Below, piece after piece: positions 13,823 through 26,052 of a stretch of 64,000 nucleotides of DNA (positions are counted from its first letter, which is position 1; each line of letters starts with the position of its first letter). Location of the stretch: NCBI GenBank assembly GCA_018697195.1, contig CM031879.1, positions 36,691,408-36,755,407 on the forward strand, in the 5' to 3' direction. The stretch is from Certhia americana (lineage: Eukaryota; Chordata; Aves; Passeriformes; Certhiidae). A program made the translations under genes and the position numbers. The notes under the pieces were generated by a model. The model was not told where the DNA came from, did no database searches, and saw nothing but the letters and a program-made list of their open reading frames with translations.

Positions 13823-14974
13823 TTCTAAGTATTGTCTAAGCTTATGAGTCTTGAAATTTGTCACCTTGAAAACAGCTACAGAAAAAGAAAACCCTGTACT
13901 TCAGGAAAGTTGTCTTTACATTTGTCAGTCTCCAGTGTAAGGTGGGCAGTTGCCAAAGCTGTCACACACAGAGCAGGAAGTCAGATAACCTGATGCTGTC
14001 TGTTTGTGTTGAGCTGTGCCATCTTATCCCACTTAGGCGATTTGTCTTCATGCCTGGATGTGGAAACTCAGCATTTTCTCTCATGCATACAGTAAACAAC
14101 CCTTGCTATCAGGACAAGCAACCACTTCACCCCCAGGTTACAGTAATGCTACTTTTCAAACTAGCAGCTTTTTGCTACTTAAGAAAAGCCCAATAGATGG
14201 CCCTTCCTCAGAGACTGATCCTATCCCATTCAAAACAGTGTGTGGTGCCTTTGAAGTATAATTGCTGAAACGGCACCCATTTGTTCCAGTAGAGCTGTAA
14301 GATATACAGGTAGATTTTTTTTGCTGTTTAATTAAAGATGCATATCTGAGGTAACCTAGCAAAAAGCATTTGCCTAATTAACTCCCTGTAGTTCACCATT
14401 CTGTCAATTGCTGACAACTAGTAAATATAAGGTTTCTTTGAGCCTTATTTCTCTATGTGAATGATTTAGATATTTATAGTTAAGGAAGAAAAGATCAATT
14501 AATTTCCATGTCATCAATGATATCTGTTTGGACTTCGCAGGTCATAGTGCAGCTTAAACACAAACACAGATATTTGAAACTTAGAATTTTCTCCCAATGT
14601 GATGTTTTAGCTGCTGACTATGAGAATCAAAAAATCTACCATTTTTTCCCATATAAAGGGTTAAATTCTGTAATTTTGTGGTGTTCTGCAAATAACAAAG
14701 TTGTGGGTTTATTTTTTAAATTTACGAGTATGTTTTTAAATGTAGGGCATGTTCAGAGTATCTTGAAATTGCAAAACATAAAAGGGAGTGAATCATGGTC
14801 TTTAATAAGAGTGAGAATAGTATGTAATAGCCCTATATCAAAAGTTGCTATGTAAATCAGTTGTATTCTGGACTGTATATAATTATCCCAGTTTCAGTGG
14901 GGGCAACAGGCAGCTGTGAAAACGATCAATTCTTGTTGTCTCTGCTGTTATTTTCCATTCCACAGTAAAAGTAA

Positions 14975-14996
14975 AATTCACTCTTTAGAGTGAATT
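14975..14996. repeat. perfect palindrome with 10-bp arms
   Basis: Arms AATTCACTCT (14975-14984) and AGAGTGAATT (14987-14996) flank a TT centre. This is a direct observation. It lies at the edge of a motif-dense stretch running to about 15.25 kb. Confidence 0.85.
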
Positions 14997-15115
14997 AATT
15001 AAATTAGTATTTTATGTCAAAGCTTGAGGAACAAAGAGAGGGCTTTGGGGGGAAGCAGTGAAGTTTATGTGTATAATGGAGAGCTGCACTAAAAAAGACA
15101 TTTTGGTTAATGCTT

Positions 15116-15129
15116 GTTGCCATGGTTAC
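15116..15129. promoter_or_regulatory. RFX-like X-box motif (candidate)
   Basis: GTTGCCATGGTTAC resembles the palindromic X-box bound by RFX factors (GTNRCC, short spacer, RGYAAC), with one mismatch in the right half. An octamer-like and homeodomain-like AT-rich block (GCAAATAATTATGCAAT) follows within 20 bases, and a MEF2-like TTATAAATAG lies near 15209-15220. Motif matches alone are weak evidence, and binding is inferred. Confidence 0.25.
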
Positions 15130-16500
15130 TTGCAAATAATTATGCAATTCTTAAAAAACAAAACTCTTTCTGCAGTCTTACTTCCAGGCAGATAAGTGCC
15201 CAGCAATTATTTATAAATAGCTATATAAGAAGTAAATTGTTAAGCCTTGATCTTTGAAATTCATCTTAACTTACATATGTTACACCTCTACACACTGCAT
15301 TTGTATTGGCTTCAGTAAGGTTAGATTTCCAGGTTAGAAAATTCTGTCTGTCTTGAATAATCCTAATCTTGAATAATATCAGATCATTATTGTAGTTCGT
15401 TATTACCTCCACAACTTCTGCAGTAGGCTATGAAAGTCTTTAAAGAAAATTTATTTTTTTTCTAAAGCATTATTTGTTCTACATTTAAGAGTCCTGGTCT
15501 TTTCTCTTAGGGTTTTTTTTTTTTATTGTGTACCTAATTTTATTAAAACTATTCCAATCTGGGAAATCACAATGATGAAAATGCATCTTTCTGTGAATCT
15601 TGGTCATAAGTGACCACTGTTCTGTTACACTTCATTAATAACAAATAAAATTTTATCTTATTAATAATAGTAGTAATATGATTATTACATTTGAAATACC
15701 ACATTAGCATAATGTGGAAAATAAACAGATTAGGCTGACATGCCCAGATTTTTCTAAATTAACAGCAGGCTGCCACTTTTGCCTTCCTAAGTGCCCTGTG
15801 TTTCCTGTCTTGGAACTGCATGGCTTGTGTCATTGCAGAATTAGGAAAGCACAGAAGATAGCTTAGAACTCACACTGATCACAATTCTGAACTTCTATAG
15901 TGAAAAGATTTTGACACTTAGGTGTGAAGAATTTTCAGATGATTCTTGCTGTTTAGATACGTTTGAAATCTTTCCATGTTTGCAGCATTAATTTTTGTGA
16001 TTTGTCAGAAATAGGCATAACAAGAGATCTCATCTCACATCAGCTGCACTGGTTTCCTTCTTGTTTTGTCTTTCCTGTCATTTTTCTACAAATTATTTTG
16101 GTATTGGAACAATAAATCACAAATTTTGTAATTAATATGTGATAATATTTGACCTTTTAATGTAATTTTATTTCTAAGGTATAAGCACTTAATTTCTAAT
16201 TAGATTAACAGCTCTTTTCTCTTTCAGCTTAACATGGAGATCTGGATATACAGTAATTGATTGCATAGCACTCTGATTATTTTATTTTCTGATTTGAAGA
16301 CTAAACGTTTTAGTTTCTCATTACCATGAGTTGTGATGATGATTTGAGGATGATGATAAACCATTAAACAGTGAAAATACTGCTTGGTCACAGTACTTGT
16401 TCCCCATTTCTCACAGTGAAAGGGAGGCTGGTATCATATCAGCAGGTGTCTGGCAGAGGAAGCAAGAGAAACATTTTGATTGACTCCAAACCCTTGGGAA

Positions 16501-16765
16501 TCACATAATCATTCATTTTGGAAGAAACCTTGAGAGGTCTTCCAGCCTGGCTTCCTGCTCAAAACAGGATCAATATTTGAGTTTAGACCAGATTGCTTGG
16601 CACTTTCTCCAGGCAAGTCTTGAAAGCCTCCAAGGATGGAATTTCTGCAGCCCTCTTAGGTAAACTGCTTAATTATCCTGTTGTGGAAATGTGGGGGTTT
16701 TGTATGTTCAGATTGAATCTCCAACTTTCAATTTATCATTTTCTCTTGTTCTCCCACAGAACACT
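16501..16765 (-). mobile_element. diverged CR1 LINE, 3' end
   Basis: On the minus strand this is an old CR1 3' fragment. Recognisable plus-strand blocks are TTTTGGAAGAAACCTTGAGAG, the AGACCAGATTGCTTGGCACTTT segment, and CAAGTCTTGAAAGCCTCCAAGG followed by ATGGA. The last corresponds to the conserved 'cttgaa..ctccaggatgg' block of CR1 ORF2 and 3' region. It is clearly more diverged than the copies near 9.4 and 54.1 kb and carries several small gaps. No intact frame remains. The right boundary is approximate, since similarity fades after the CTCCCACAGAACA area. It probably belongs to an older CR1 subfamily. Confidence 0.75.
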
Positions 16766-18191
16766 TAATGTACAAATAAAAATCATTGTGATCCATAAAT
16801 GCAGCTGACTTGAATTAGTATTACATGCAATTGAATTTGCCATGTCATGTTTTCACTTGAATTCGTATACAAGTATAAATTGAAGTGTATAATGTATAAA
16901 ATTAAAAGCAGCTTTTAAGGCAAAATCCAGGAATTTTCTTATTATGAAACTTTCAGTGATGGTATTTTAATGTTAAATTTTGCACATTTAAATTTCAAAT
17001 CTCTTTTTTTAGACCGGTTTTATCAAGGTCAGTATAGTTTCACAAATACATGTTTTTTCCATCTTCAGTGGAGGGTTCTCTGGCCAAATGTGCACAAACA
17101 GATTCTCAGAATGACGCTTCTCTTACAGCTTTTCAGAACTGCTGCTTTATAAGATTGCAACATCTGGGCTGTATTAAGAAAAATATATTTGGATTTGCTA
17201 TGCAAGCAAAGTGAAACTTATCACCAATAGATCTTTCATCCTTTATCAGTCTGGAAAGCTTCCAGTTTGAAACTCTGGAGAAACAGATGTAAAGCTTATC
17301 TGGATTTTATTCATATTAATGAACTTGAAAGGGGATTATAGGCATTGCTATACTGTCAGTTCTTCATGTAAGGAATAATAGGAGTGACTACACAGCTATG
17401 TACCATCAGTTTGAGGGGGGCGTGCCATACTTTCTTCACCAAAAGTCATCATTTGTTGTGCGTTTTTGTTACTAGAAGTAGCTAGCTCCTTGCTAAGTTT
17501 TAAATTCAAAAAGCTGAATAAGGTAGCTTCCTTAAAAAAAATTTCATTCTCCTTTTTCTGTCTTTATTTTTCTATATCAGTGTACTCCTCTTCAAACCAA
17601 ATTTTCACTGATGAGTCTATTCCCTTTTAAGTGTTCACTTAATGGTGGGCTTCTATCTTCCTTCTATGCTCAGTGTTTTCTTCTTCCATCTTATCTTGGT
17701 TCCAGTTTCTTATTGTCACTTCCCCCCTCCAGTCACATTTCAGCTACAACATGAGATAGCAGCTTACCCATTTTGCCCCTGAAGATCTTATGTGCTTAAT
17801 TTTTCCTGAGCCTAAAAATTAGCTTGCAGAATTCCACAGAGCTCACTCAGAAAAATATTGGGGCGTAGAAGGCCAAAACTTCCAAACCCAGTTTGGATAG
17901 ATGAAATTACAGTACAGTGGACAACAGAACCATACTTCAGAATCCTCTGTGTGTTGATTGACAACTTCTTATCAAAGAGAAGCTGAAATGAAATTGAGCT
18001 TGTCACCTCAATTCCCTTATAAAATCTACTGTGTGTTTAAAGCACAGACTTCATTCAGCTAACTAGTTGCTCCGTTGTAAGTGCTTAATGTTCATTCTTT
18101 ATGTAATTTGTTGTTGGTTTTACCTTAAAAACAAGAGTATTTCTGTGTCAACCAACTGTGGTTGGTTTTTTTCTAGGTGTTTAAGGGGAAC

Positions 18192-18245
18192 ATAATTCCT
18201 GTGTTGGATGTATCAGGAATAATTCCTGTCTTGAATGTATCAGGA
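18192..18245. repeat. 27-bp tandem duplication
   Basis: Two abutting 27-base copies, 18192-18218 and 18219-18245, share 25 of 27 positions, both reading ATAATTCCTGT and ending ATGTATCAGGA. The period is a multiple of three, but there is no other sign of coding. Confidence 0.9.
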
Positions 18246-18971
18246 AGGCCCAAGCAAGGTGACAACTCTGTTTTTCAAGATCGCAGACTAAAACCAGTTC
18301 AGGTTCAAAAGATTCATGAAGAGACACAGTATTCTCTGAGTGCATGTGATTTGTTATGGAGCTGTTTGGATTGAAATTATACATGGACAAATTAAATGTG
18401 TGCAGTGAGGTAATGGGTTGCAAATAAATACATTTTTAATTGCTTGAAAAACCTAGCCTTCATCTTATTATCCATGTGTCAGAATAAATGAAATAATAAT
18501 CTGATGCAATGACTACTTCAGGTGAGACAACACATGGAGCAGTCTCCAGAATAATCTGAAAACATGAGTTCAGTATTGTCTAAAAATAGTGCAAGTGAAA
18601 TCTGTGCTGTCATAACTTATTTCATTGTGAATTAGTGTTCTTCATATATGAGTAGCAGCAAAGTAGAATGGTAGGCTAGTGAATATATAATGAGTATGAA
18701 AAGGTCACCAGTACAGACAAGAAACTAATTTTTTTGGAAAATACTCTTTGTGTTGCTGGATTTTTAAATATCCATCCAGGCTTTTGCAATAAGATTAGAA
18801 ACAGGAGATGCTGGGCCTGAGTCTAACATATCATAGCAGACTGCATTATCAAGTGATGTTCTACAGATGATTCAAAGTTTTACATTTTTATCATACTATG
18901 TTTCATTATTCATTTTGTGTCCAACAAGTAATGCAAGCGTAACTGTGCTTTTAACATTTTCAGTCCTGTGC

Positions 18972-18987
18972 AAAAAAAAAAAAAAAA
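18972..18987. repeat. poly(A) run of 16
   Basis: Sixteen consecutive A residues. No retroposed body is recognised upstream, so it is treated as a simple run. Confidence 0.85.
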
Positions 18988-19447
18988 GTTTCCACATACC
19001 TACACTTGGAAAAAGATTAAATTTGGGTTGTTGGTTGTGGTTGTCAACCAAATATAGTCTTTCTCCCATTGAGATATGTTTATATAAAATTATGGCTTAA
19101 GTGTTGGGGCAGGGAGGAAAGACAGAGAGAGTAATTATTACAGATTTTTATTTTTCTTTTGTGAAGATAAGTGTGTTTATCCTAGATTATGCATCTGTAT
19201 CTTTACATCTGTGTATACTGATACATGTAAGTTCTGTCCATGAGAATGAACATTTCCTCCAGTTTATCTTAAAACTCCAAATTAATAAGCTACAGTTAGG
19301 CAGTGGTGACAATACTCAAAGAAGTCATTCTTCCTGTTTAATTGCCACAAATCAGAGTCTGGAAAGGAAATAATTTAACATGAAAGAGGGTCCAATAAAG
19401 TTTTTATGTACTTTTCATCAATTTATTAAAGCTCATGACAATGTACT

Positions 19448-19868
19448 TGTTTTGGTTTTGACCAGGACAGAGTTAATTTTTCAGCAGTAGCTGGGAGGGA
19501 GTGTGGCTGGGGGGGGATGTGACTTGTAGGTTTTTCTATACCACCTCACCTCATTGCTGGGGTGGGAATAAGGAACTCTCGTTTCTGTGGAGAGCACTGT
19601 TCATTCCAGTAGGAGAAAATGTGATGGGGAAGAGCTGGTGATATTGTGAAGGGCTTTCTGTGTAGTTTCCTTGTGTTGTACCTTTTGTTATTAATATTGT
19701 TGCTGTTACTAGCTTCCTTATCTCATTGCTATTTCCAGTAAATTATTCTTACATCAACCTGTGATCTATTCCTTTTGTGCTTACAGTTGGAGGGGAAAGT
19801 GGGAGTGAGTGGCAGCATGGGTTTTTTGGGGCCATTAATATGGAGAATACCATTCCTAAACCACAACA
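19448..19868 (+). mobile_element. solo LTR of an avian endogenous retrovirus (probably ERVL-like)
   Basis: The element starts TGTTTTGGTTTTGACCAGGA and ends CCTAAACCACAACA, with canonical TG...CA termini. The short inverted relationship between the two ends (GGTTT..ACC near the left, TAAACCACA at the right) is typical of this avian LTR family as I recall it. The flanks GTACT (19443-19447) and GTAGT (19869-19873) match at four of five positions, consistent with a decayed 5-bp target-site duplication, the size usual for ERVL-type elements. The middle includes the conserved TATCTCATTGCTATTTCCAGT-like segment and a GTGGGAGTGAGTGGCAGCATGG block near the right end. There are no gag, pol or env remnants on either side, so this is a solo LTR left by recombination between two LTRs. 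It is diverged and non-coding. The exact subfamily is not determined. Confidence 0.8.
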
Positions 19869-22828
19869 GTAGTATAATTTTAAGTGCATTGTAGATAGCC
19901 ACACATGTTGGCAGACTGAAAGCTACCAGTTTTAAATCAAACATTGGAAAATATGAATTGCTAGTAATAAGTTCACCTTTCCACTGGCCTCAGCATATGC
20001 AATTTTAGTTGTATGATCATATCATAAAATAACTAAGGCAGAAGGTTCCAGAAAAAAAGAGAAATGTGTAATGCTCAGGGAAGTAGCAGATGCTCATACT
20101 TTTGTTTCATCCTTGTTGTTTAATGGGATATTCACATGTACTATTCACATTTTTCTCTGAAGATGGGATTATTGCTGTTTTTCTCTGAGCTTTTCTGTGA
20201 CACTTAGCATTATTATCTAGGAAGTGTACTTGGATACTGAGAAACTTACAGCACCCATGCGAAAAGAGGAAAAGATTTTAGTTCTGTTTTACAAAAGGGT
20301 TAAGGCACAAAATGCACAAGAACTGTCCATTCATTTTATGTGTCCAATTAGCACCAGACCTTTAACATCTTGAGTATTTCAGAATGCTACATTTTTGTAG
20401 CATAGAATGCTTTAAAAGCCTCCCTTGGAGGGACTTAAAATTGAAAAGGAGGCAGGACTGTGTTAGCAGATTCCATAGTTTTTTGTGGAGAGCAGAAAAG
20501 TACTGAGAAACAGTTCAAAGGCAGATACTGGTGGGGGAGCACTTCTAGCATTGCTCTTTGCTTCTATTTCCACTGTTGCTGTTCCAGATTTCTTCCACCT
20601 ATATAATTGTTCATGTCTTGACACGCAGTCTTCTATGAATTCTTCATGCTTGCTTGCCACATGCTTGTGTGCTCTTTTCTATACTGTATCTGTCTGCTCC
20701 TTCATGCTTCTGTCCCAAGTCACTTCCTGCCTTCTGTCTCTTCATTCTCTTTTCTGACTCATTCCTCCCTTGGCTATTGGGCTGGTCTCTAGTTTTCATT
20801 CCTTCTCCCTATCAAGTCTCCTTTCCCATTGTTGGTCCCAGGGCATACAGACATGTTGACCAGCCATCCCCATAGAAGATGATTAATATCTTCATCTATT
20901 CTTTCCTGTGTGATTGAAAGCCAGTCAAGTCCCTGTCATTCTTTTTCATATTGTCTGGTTACCTGTAATGCTTCATAAGAAAAGGTGCTTCTTTTATTCT
21001 GAAATTCTCTATGTAGCATTATTCCTATGTTTCCTCCGCTCTACAGTATAAATGCTTGGTTCTTCCAGTTCTGAGCTGGAAAAAGTAGATTGCAGATCGA
21101 AATTTGGTTGATAGGGATGTGGCTGCTTTGTCTCTACTGCAAATAGACAAACCAAGGACTTTTTTCTTACAGGCACGTTGATTAGATGGATTTAGACACT
21201 TCACAGAAATCAACACTTTTCTGGTGCCAGGCTGAACATTGTACCAGACAGGAAACAGGAGAAAGTAAAACTTCTTGAAAGAGTCATGAGATTTCTTTTT
21301 TTCTAAAAATGCCATTTACCCTAGTATTATATTTTTAATCAATTTGAAGAAGATACCCAGTGTGTGAATTTCAACAGTCTTGGCACAGTAAACAAACTCA
21401 GAAAATAATCAGAACTATTGACAGCTCATAAGAATAGGTCTGAGGTTTTTGCCTATCACATAGTTTAAAATCATTTCGTGTATATTGCTCCATATGACAA
21501 AACTCATAAACTGTAGATTGAAGATAGATATCTTCTAGAGTAAACTGCTGAATTTACTTCTTAAAATTGGTATATAAATCATACTTACTCAGCTGGAGGA
21601 CAAATCAAGAAAAAAATTTGATTATAGGATCTTACAGGGGATTGTGTTGAGGTTTAAGTGACTGCCATGAAAGGATAATGAAGTATTTCTGGACATGTCA
21701 ATAAGTCACTGTTTACTTCTAGTGAAGAACTTAACCTTTTTTTAATAAACTCTCTTAATATTGTGCCATTTTCCTTTCTCAAGAAATTTACTTAGTATGT
21801 GTTTGCAGCAAGCTGTTTTGCTTTTTTGATTGTCAGAACCTTGGAAAATATCAAGGTCAAACATAGAATTGCAAATTAATGCAAAAATGTATTTAATATA
21901 CTGATAGATGATCTACTCAAATGTTCCTATTTTTACACTTATAATTTTTTAATTGTAAGAAGAGTGAATTTAATGAGCTGAAAATGATAACTTAGTATTA
22001 GTAGTTGGAACACTTTACTTGGGTAAGATGCAGACTTGCTCACAGAAATCTGCAAATATGGTTCAGTCTAGAACTGGAAAAAAACCCACCAACCAAGCTA
22101 ATATTTAACACTTCCAGTCCAGCTGGACTTCATGTCCAGAAACAGTACCATTCACTGAACATCATAGGAGTTTTGAAGAAAATAAAGAGAGCAGGTGAAG
22201 AGTAATTTAATATACTGGATAATGTAAGTAAGGCTGAAGTTAGAAAAAATATTTTTTTGTAGTTAGATAACAGATCTAACATCTTTCTCTAAGAAAAAAG
22301 CTAAAAAGGTTTTTCCTCTTTGTTCTTTAAATCTCCTCTTCAAAATTCACCATTCTGTAGAATAATGTTGGAGAAGACTTTCTCTCTCTTTGGCCTCTGC
22401 CCAATCCCACCTTACTCCCCACCCCTATGTTTTGATTAAGATTATGTGCTTTGTTGAAGTATAAGTGTTTAGGTCCATGTCTGTGACTTCTTTCCATATT
22501 TGAAGATACAAGTTAAATGAAATGTATAGTTAATTATTTGGTGTCTCAAGAAAATCCTGTTACGGTGTCTGTTTTTATAAAAATTTTAGATTATGAAACT
22601 GGCAGAACCAAGACATTTTCCTTCATTAATTTTTAAACATAAACCTACAATATTAGAAGGTTACATGCAATATGTTATTGTACAGTGGTAATTGCATTGA
22701 AGACTTGGACAGTATAATGTCAAAGGAGTTATGTGAGTTAATGTAAACAGAAATGAGCTTGGTACTGATTTAGCAAAAATTATTTTTGCAATGTACTTAC
22801 TTAAATCCTTCTAGCAGTGCAAAGGATT

Positions 22829-22854
22829 GTAGGATGGTGGATGTAGGATGGTGG
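22829..22854. repeat. 12-bp direct repeat, period 14
   Basis: GTAGGATGGTGG occurs at 22829-22840 and 22843-22854 without mismatch, indicating a small slippage duplication. Confidence 0.85.
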
Positions 22855-24748
22855 GAAATGAAAAAACTGCTGATCCATGTATTACAGAGTGCTGAGAGGT
22901 TAGAAGTTGAGAGATTCAATATCAGAGTTTTGAACAAAGCTGACAACATTTTGCTCCATTTATTGGCCACTCCTGCTCTCTTCTGAACTCAAATTCCTGG
23001 GGAAGAAGAAATTAAGTACTATGAGCTGTTTGACTTGTCAAAAGAATCGCAACAAATGGAAACCTACAAGTCTGATTTAGCAATTTGCTGAAGTGATCTT
23101 AGGCTATTATTGCTTATGGGCTCTGAAACCAAGGAAAATGAACAACTCCAAAAAAATCCAAACAGTTAATTAGTGCAGCACTTTCATTTTCACCTTTCTT
23201 TTAAACCCTACGTCCTTGTGCCATGTGTGATAGTGAAGCTGGGAGGGAGAACTGTGTGAGAGCATCCTCATAATGAGTATCTCAAAGTATAGATGGTCCC
23301 CAGCCAGCAGACTGACTGAGCCTGGGCTGTCAGTCACAATACACATTTAAGGTAGAGACAGGATAATTTCAGACAACAGGGAAAACACAATCACTCACGC
23401 ACAGGTCAGATGTCTTTTCCTTCTTCCCCAGGAAATAATTCACAATCTCAGTTTCTGGGAACACTTTGTGGTCTCATCCCTCTCCTTCTCTCACTCTTGT
23501 TTCCATACAGCCTTCAGTAGGGGAAGCTGCACAAAAGGGATAGCCTTATCCTGCCATGAACTTAAACACTTGTGGAGGAAGCATCTATAGATGTGCATCA
23601 CTGTAGATGGATGAGTGTTAGCAAAGGTCTGTCTTAAAAAGTACTGTGAACCTTTGGTCTCTCTCATCAACCAATGTAGTCAGTAAAAATGTGAAAGTAA
23701 TTCTTTTGGACTGCATCTGGTCATGATTAGGTTGGATAGATCTGTTAGCTGGATAAATTTTTGGCTATTGAAGTTGTGGAAGAAGCCTGGCCCTTCTTGA
23801 CTTCCACATACATCATTCTCATAATGTTTATTCATTCCTACCAATAGGCAGGACAATACTGCTACCAAACTCAGTGCTTTGAGACTTATCTAGTCTTGAT
23901 TGTCCTGTGTAAGACATTTTAACTCAACCTGCTGTCCAGATGCAGGAACTGTGCTCAGTATTTGCTGGGGCAGCAAAACAAAAAATCATTTGGAAGCACC
24001 ATCAAAGCAAATTAAGAGCTTCCTGGACATTAAATTTGAATTTCAAGCTAACTGCTGGTAATTCTGTTTCAATGACATCTTTTGGTGACCTGGGGCTAAT
24101 AATTTTTTTTTTTCTCTCACTTGTCTTTTCATCATTTCAAACCTGAAATGTGAAGTATGTTTATTGAGAGACCAGTGTGGTCAGTGCTTTGAAAGGGTGA
24201 TGCTGACAGTGTAGCTGCTTATAAACTATTTGTGTGTTGCTTTGCCCAGAATTTGAGCAAGCTAGCCACTGAAGCAGAAAAAGCACAGCCAGTGTTGTCA
24301 AATATTATTGGTGCAATGTGCCTTTATATGTGCCTGGCTGAGCATCATCAAATGGCATTTGACGTGGTTCTTTCCCAAGGCCATAACATGCTGCATACAG
24401 CAGACTCTCAGTTAAATAATTTTTGTATTTTGTATTTATACACACACATACATGTGTTTATAATCCATCATGGTGATTTGCATGAATGTGTAAAATATTT
24501 CTCCACCTACTCTACTTAATTTTTTCAATTTATATTAATGAGCCACTTTGAAAAAATCATTCACAAAATAGTATTCTTGAGTTAAATAAGTCTCAATGCA
24601 TCTAACTATGATATAGAGTAGTCACAAATATGTTTTCTGAAGTAGTAAAAACGGCCTAAAACTAGTGATTTAGCAGCTGTTAAATTATGCAAGTGTGGAT
24701 TTTTTTTTTCTCAATTGCTTCTTGGATGAAAGCTTTCAGACCTGTAAG

Positions 24749-24801
24749 TTTTTTGTTTGGTTTGGTTTTTGTGGGGTTTGGTTTTTTGGGTTTTTTTTTT
24801 G
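24749..24801. repeat. G/T-rich low-complexity stretch
   Basis: The plus strand consists only of G and T from 24749 onward, with repeated TTTGG units and T runs ending in a run of ten T. It is low-complexity DNA with strong strand asymmetry. Confidence 0.85.
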
Positions 24802-26008
24802 ATGAAGCACAGAACTCTTTCTGTTAGCTATAATTATGAGAAAATATAAGCAGCATTTGCTGTTCCTGCCCTCAATGCAAATCCAGCTCTGTTATGTAAC
24901 ATGTACAGAGAAATCATGGGGAAATGCCACATTATAGCTAAGCAGCATTATTTTTGAACATGTTGATGCTTTAACAGCTTTTTTTTAATATTTTTTATTA
25001 GTTTCCTTCCTTGTTAGGATTTTTCTTTTGAATATTCCTTTTGGAATTAAAAAACCCCCAGTATTTCAGGGGCTTCGGAACTGAGATGCCTTAGATGTGC
25101 AAATTTGACATGAAATAGATGTTTTCTTCTCGTATTTTACTTACTGCACAAGTCTCCTATTCCAATGAATGATGTAAAAAATAAATGTCAGCATTGAGAA
25201 CAGACATCTGGTAAAGGCAAGATGGAATCACCATGTATTTCTATTGTAGCTGAATTTCAGCTATCCTGGACTGAATAATTGTGGCATCTTTTCTGCATGC
25301 AGGTTTTATTTTTGTGTTCAGTTTAGATGGAGACAAAAAACACCTGCCAATCCATATTGAAACGTTTGTATTTCATTGATTGCTGCCTGCAGGGACTATC
25401 CCAGTAATGACTGTGTAACAACTTGGGGGTGAAAATGATCTCTCTGTCTAGTCTTGTGGGAGATAATGCCCTACAGAGGAAGGACAAAATTGTCAAAGCC
25501 TCACTTCTACTTTGCCCTGGACTTGTGTTTTCAGTCAGATTTTGTTCACCGTGCCTCCTGCTTGCTATTAGTAACAAACATGGGGTTTTTTTTATCCCTG
25601 GTTTATGAAATTACAGTTTTATTAAATTCTCTGCATTATGTTGTTAACTTGGTAAAAAAACCCTCTGCATTAACTTTCATATCAGATAATAACCTAGATT
25701 ATTTTGTGTTAATTCTTCCCCAATCAAATTCCAAGGAGGGATATATTGTAATATATATTTTTTAAATTCTGGAAATTCAGTTTAGTGAGGACATCTTGCC
25801 AGACTGTTTAGGATTAATCACTTTGTTACCTGCTAGCTCAACTGAATTACAAGTTGGTAATCATAAGTGCACCATTACTATATAATATGTTGTGAATGCA
25901 ATGATTTCTATTTTCTAGTAGTTTTAAGAACACCATTGCTACTTGATTTTTCTTCTTAATTTAGTCATATTGCTTTGTTTCCATGTTCCTTATCTTCCCT
26001 TAAAGCAT

Positions 26009-26052
26009 GAAAGAGGGGGAGAGGAGGGAAGAAGAGGAGAGAGAGGGAAGAG
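26009..26052. repeat. 44-base uninterrupted purine tract
   Basis: Every base from 26009 to 26052 on the plus strand is A or G, in GAGG and GGGAAG style units. Long homopurine:homopyrimidine tracts can form intramolecular triplex DNA. Any function here is inferred. Confidence 0.9.

Larger units (their letters stand above)
9628..16500. other. unique AT-rich non-coding DNA, no gene seen
   Basis: No exon or clear transposon is recognised. Small features are a (GTAA)4 microsatellite at 13807-13822, a perfect palindrome at 14975-14996 and an RFX-like X-box at 15116-15129. The stretch 14970-15260 is discussed as a possible conserved non-coding element. Open frames here, such as 115 codons at 14508-14855, show no known domain. 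Confidence 0.55.
16766..19447. other. unique AT-rich non-coding DNA, no gene seen
   Basis: Nothing coding is recognised. It holds a 27-bp tandem duplication at 18192-18245 and a 16-base A run at 18972-18987. Confidence 0.6.

Noticed and set aside
20282..20325. MIR-like 'ttttacaaaagggttaaggcacaaa' resemblance
   Set aside because: Only about 25 bases resemble the MIR core, with no second anchor, so it was not listed as an element.
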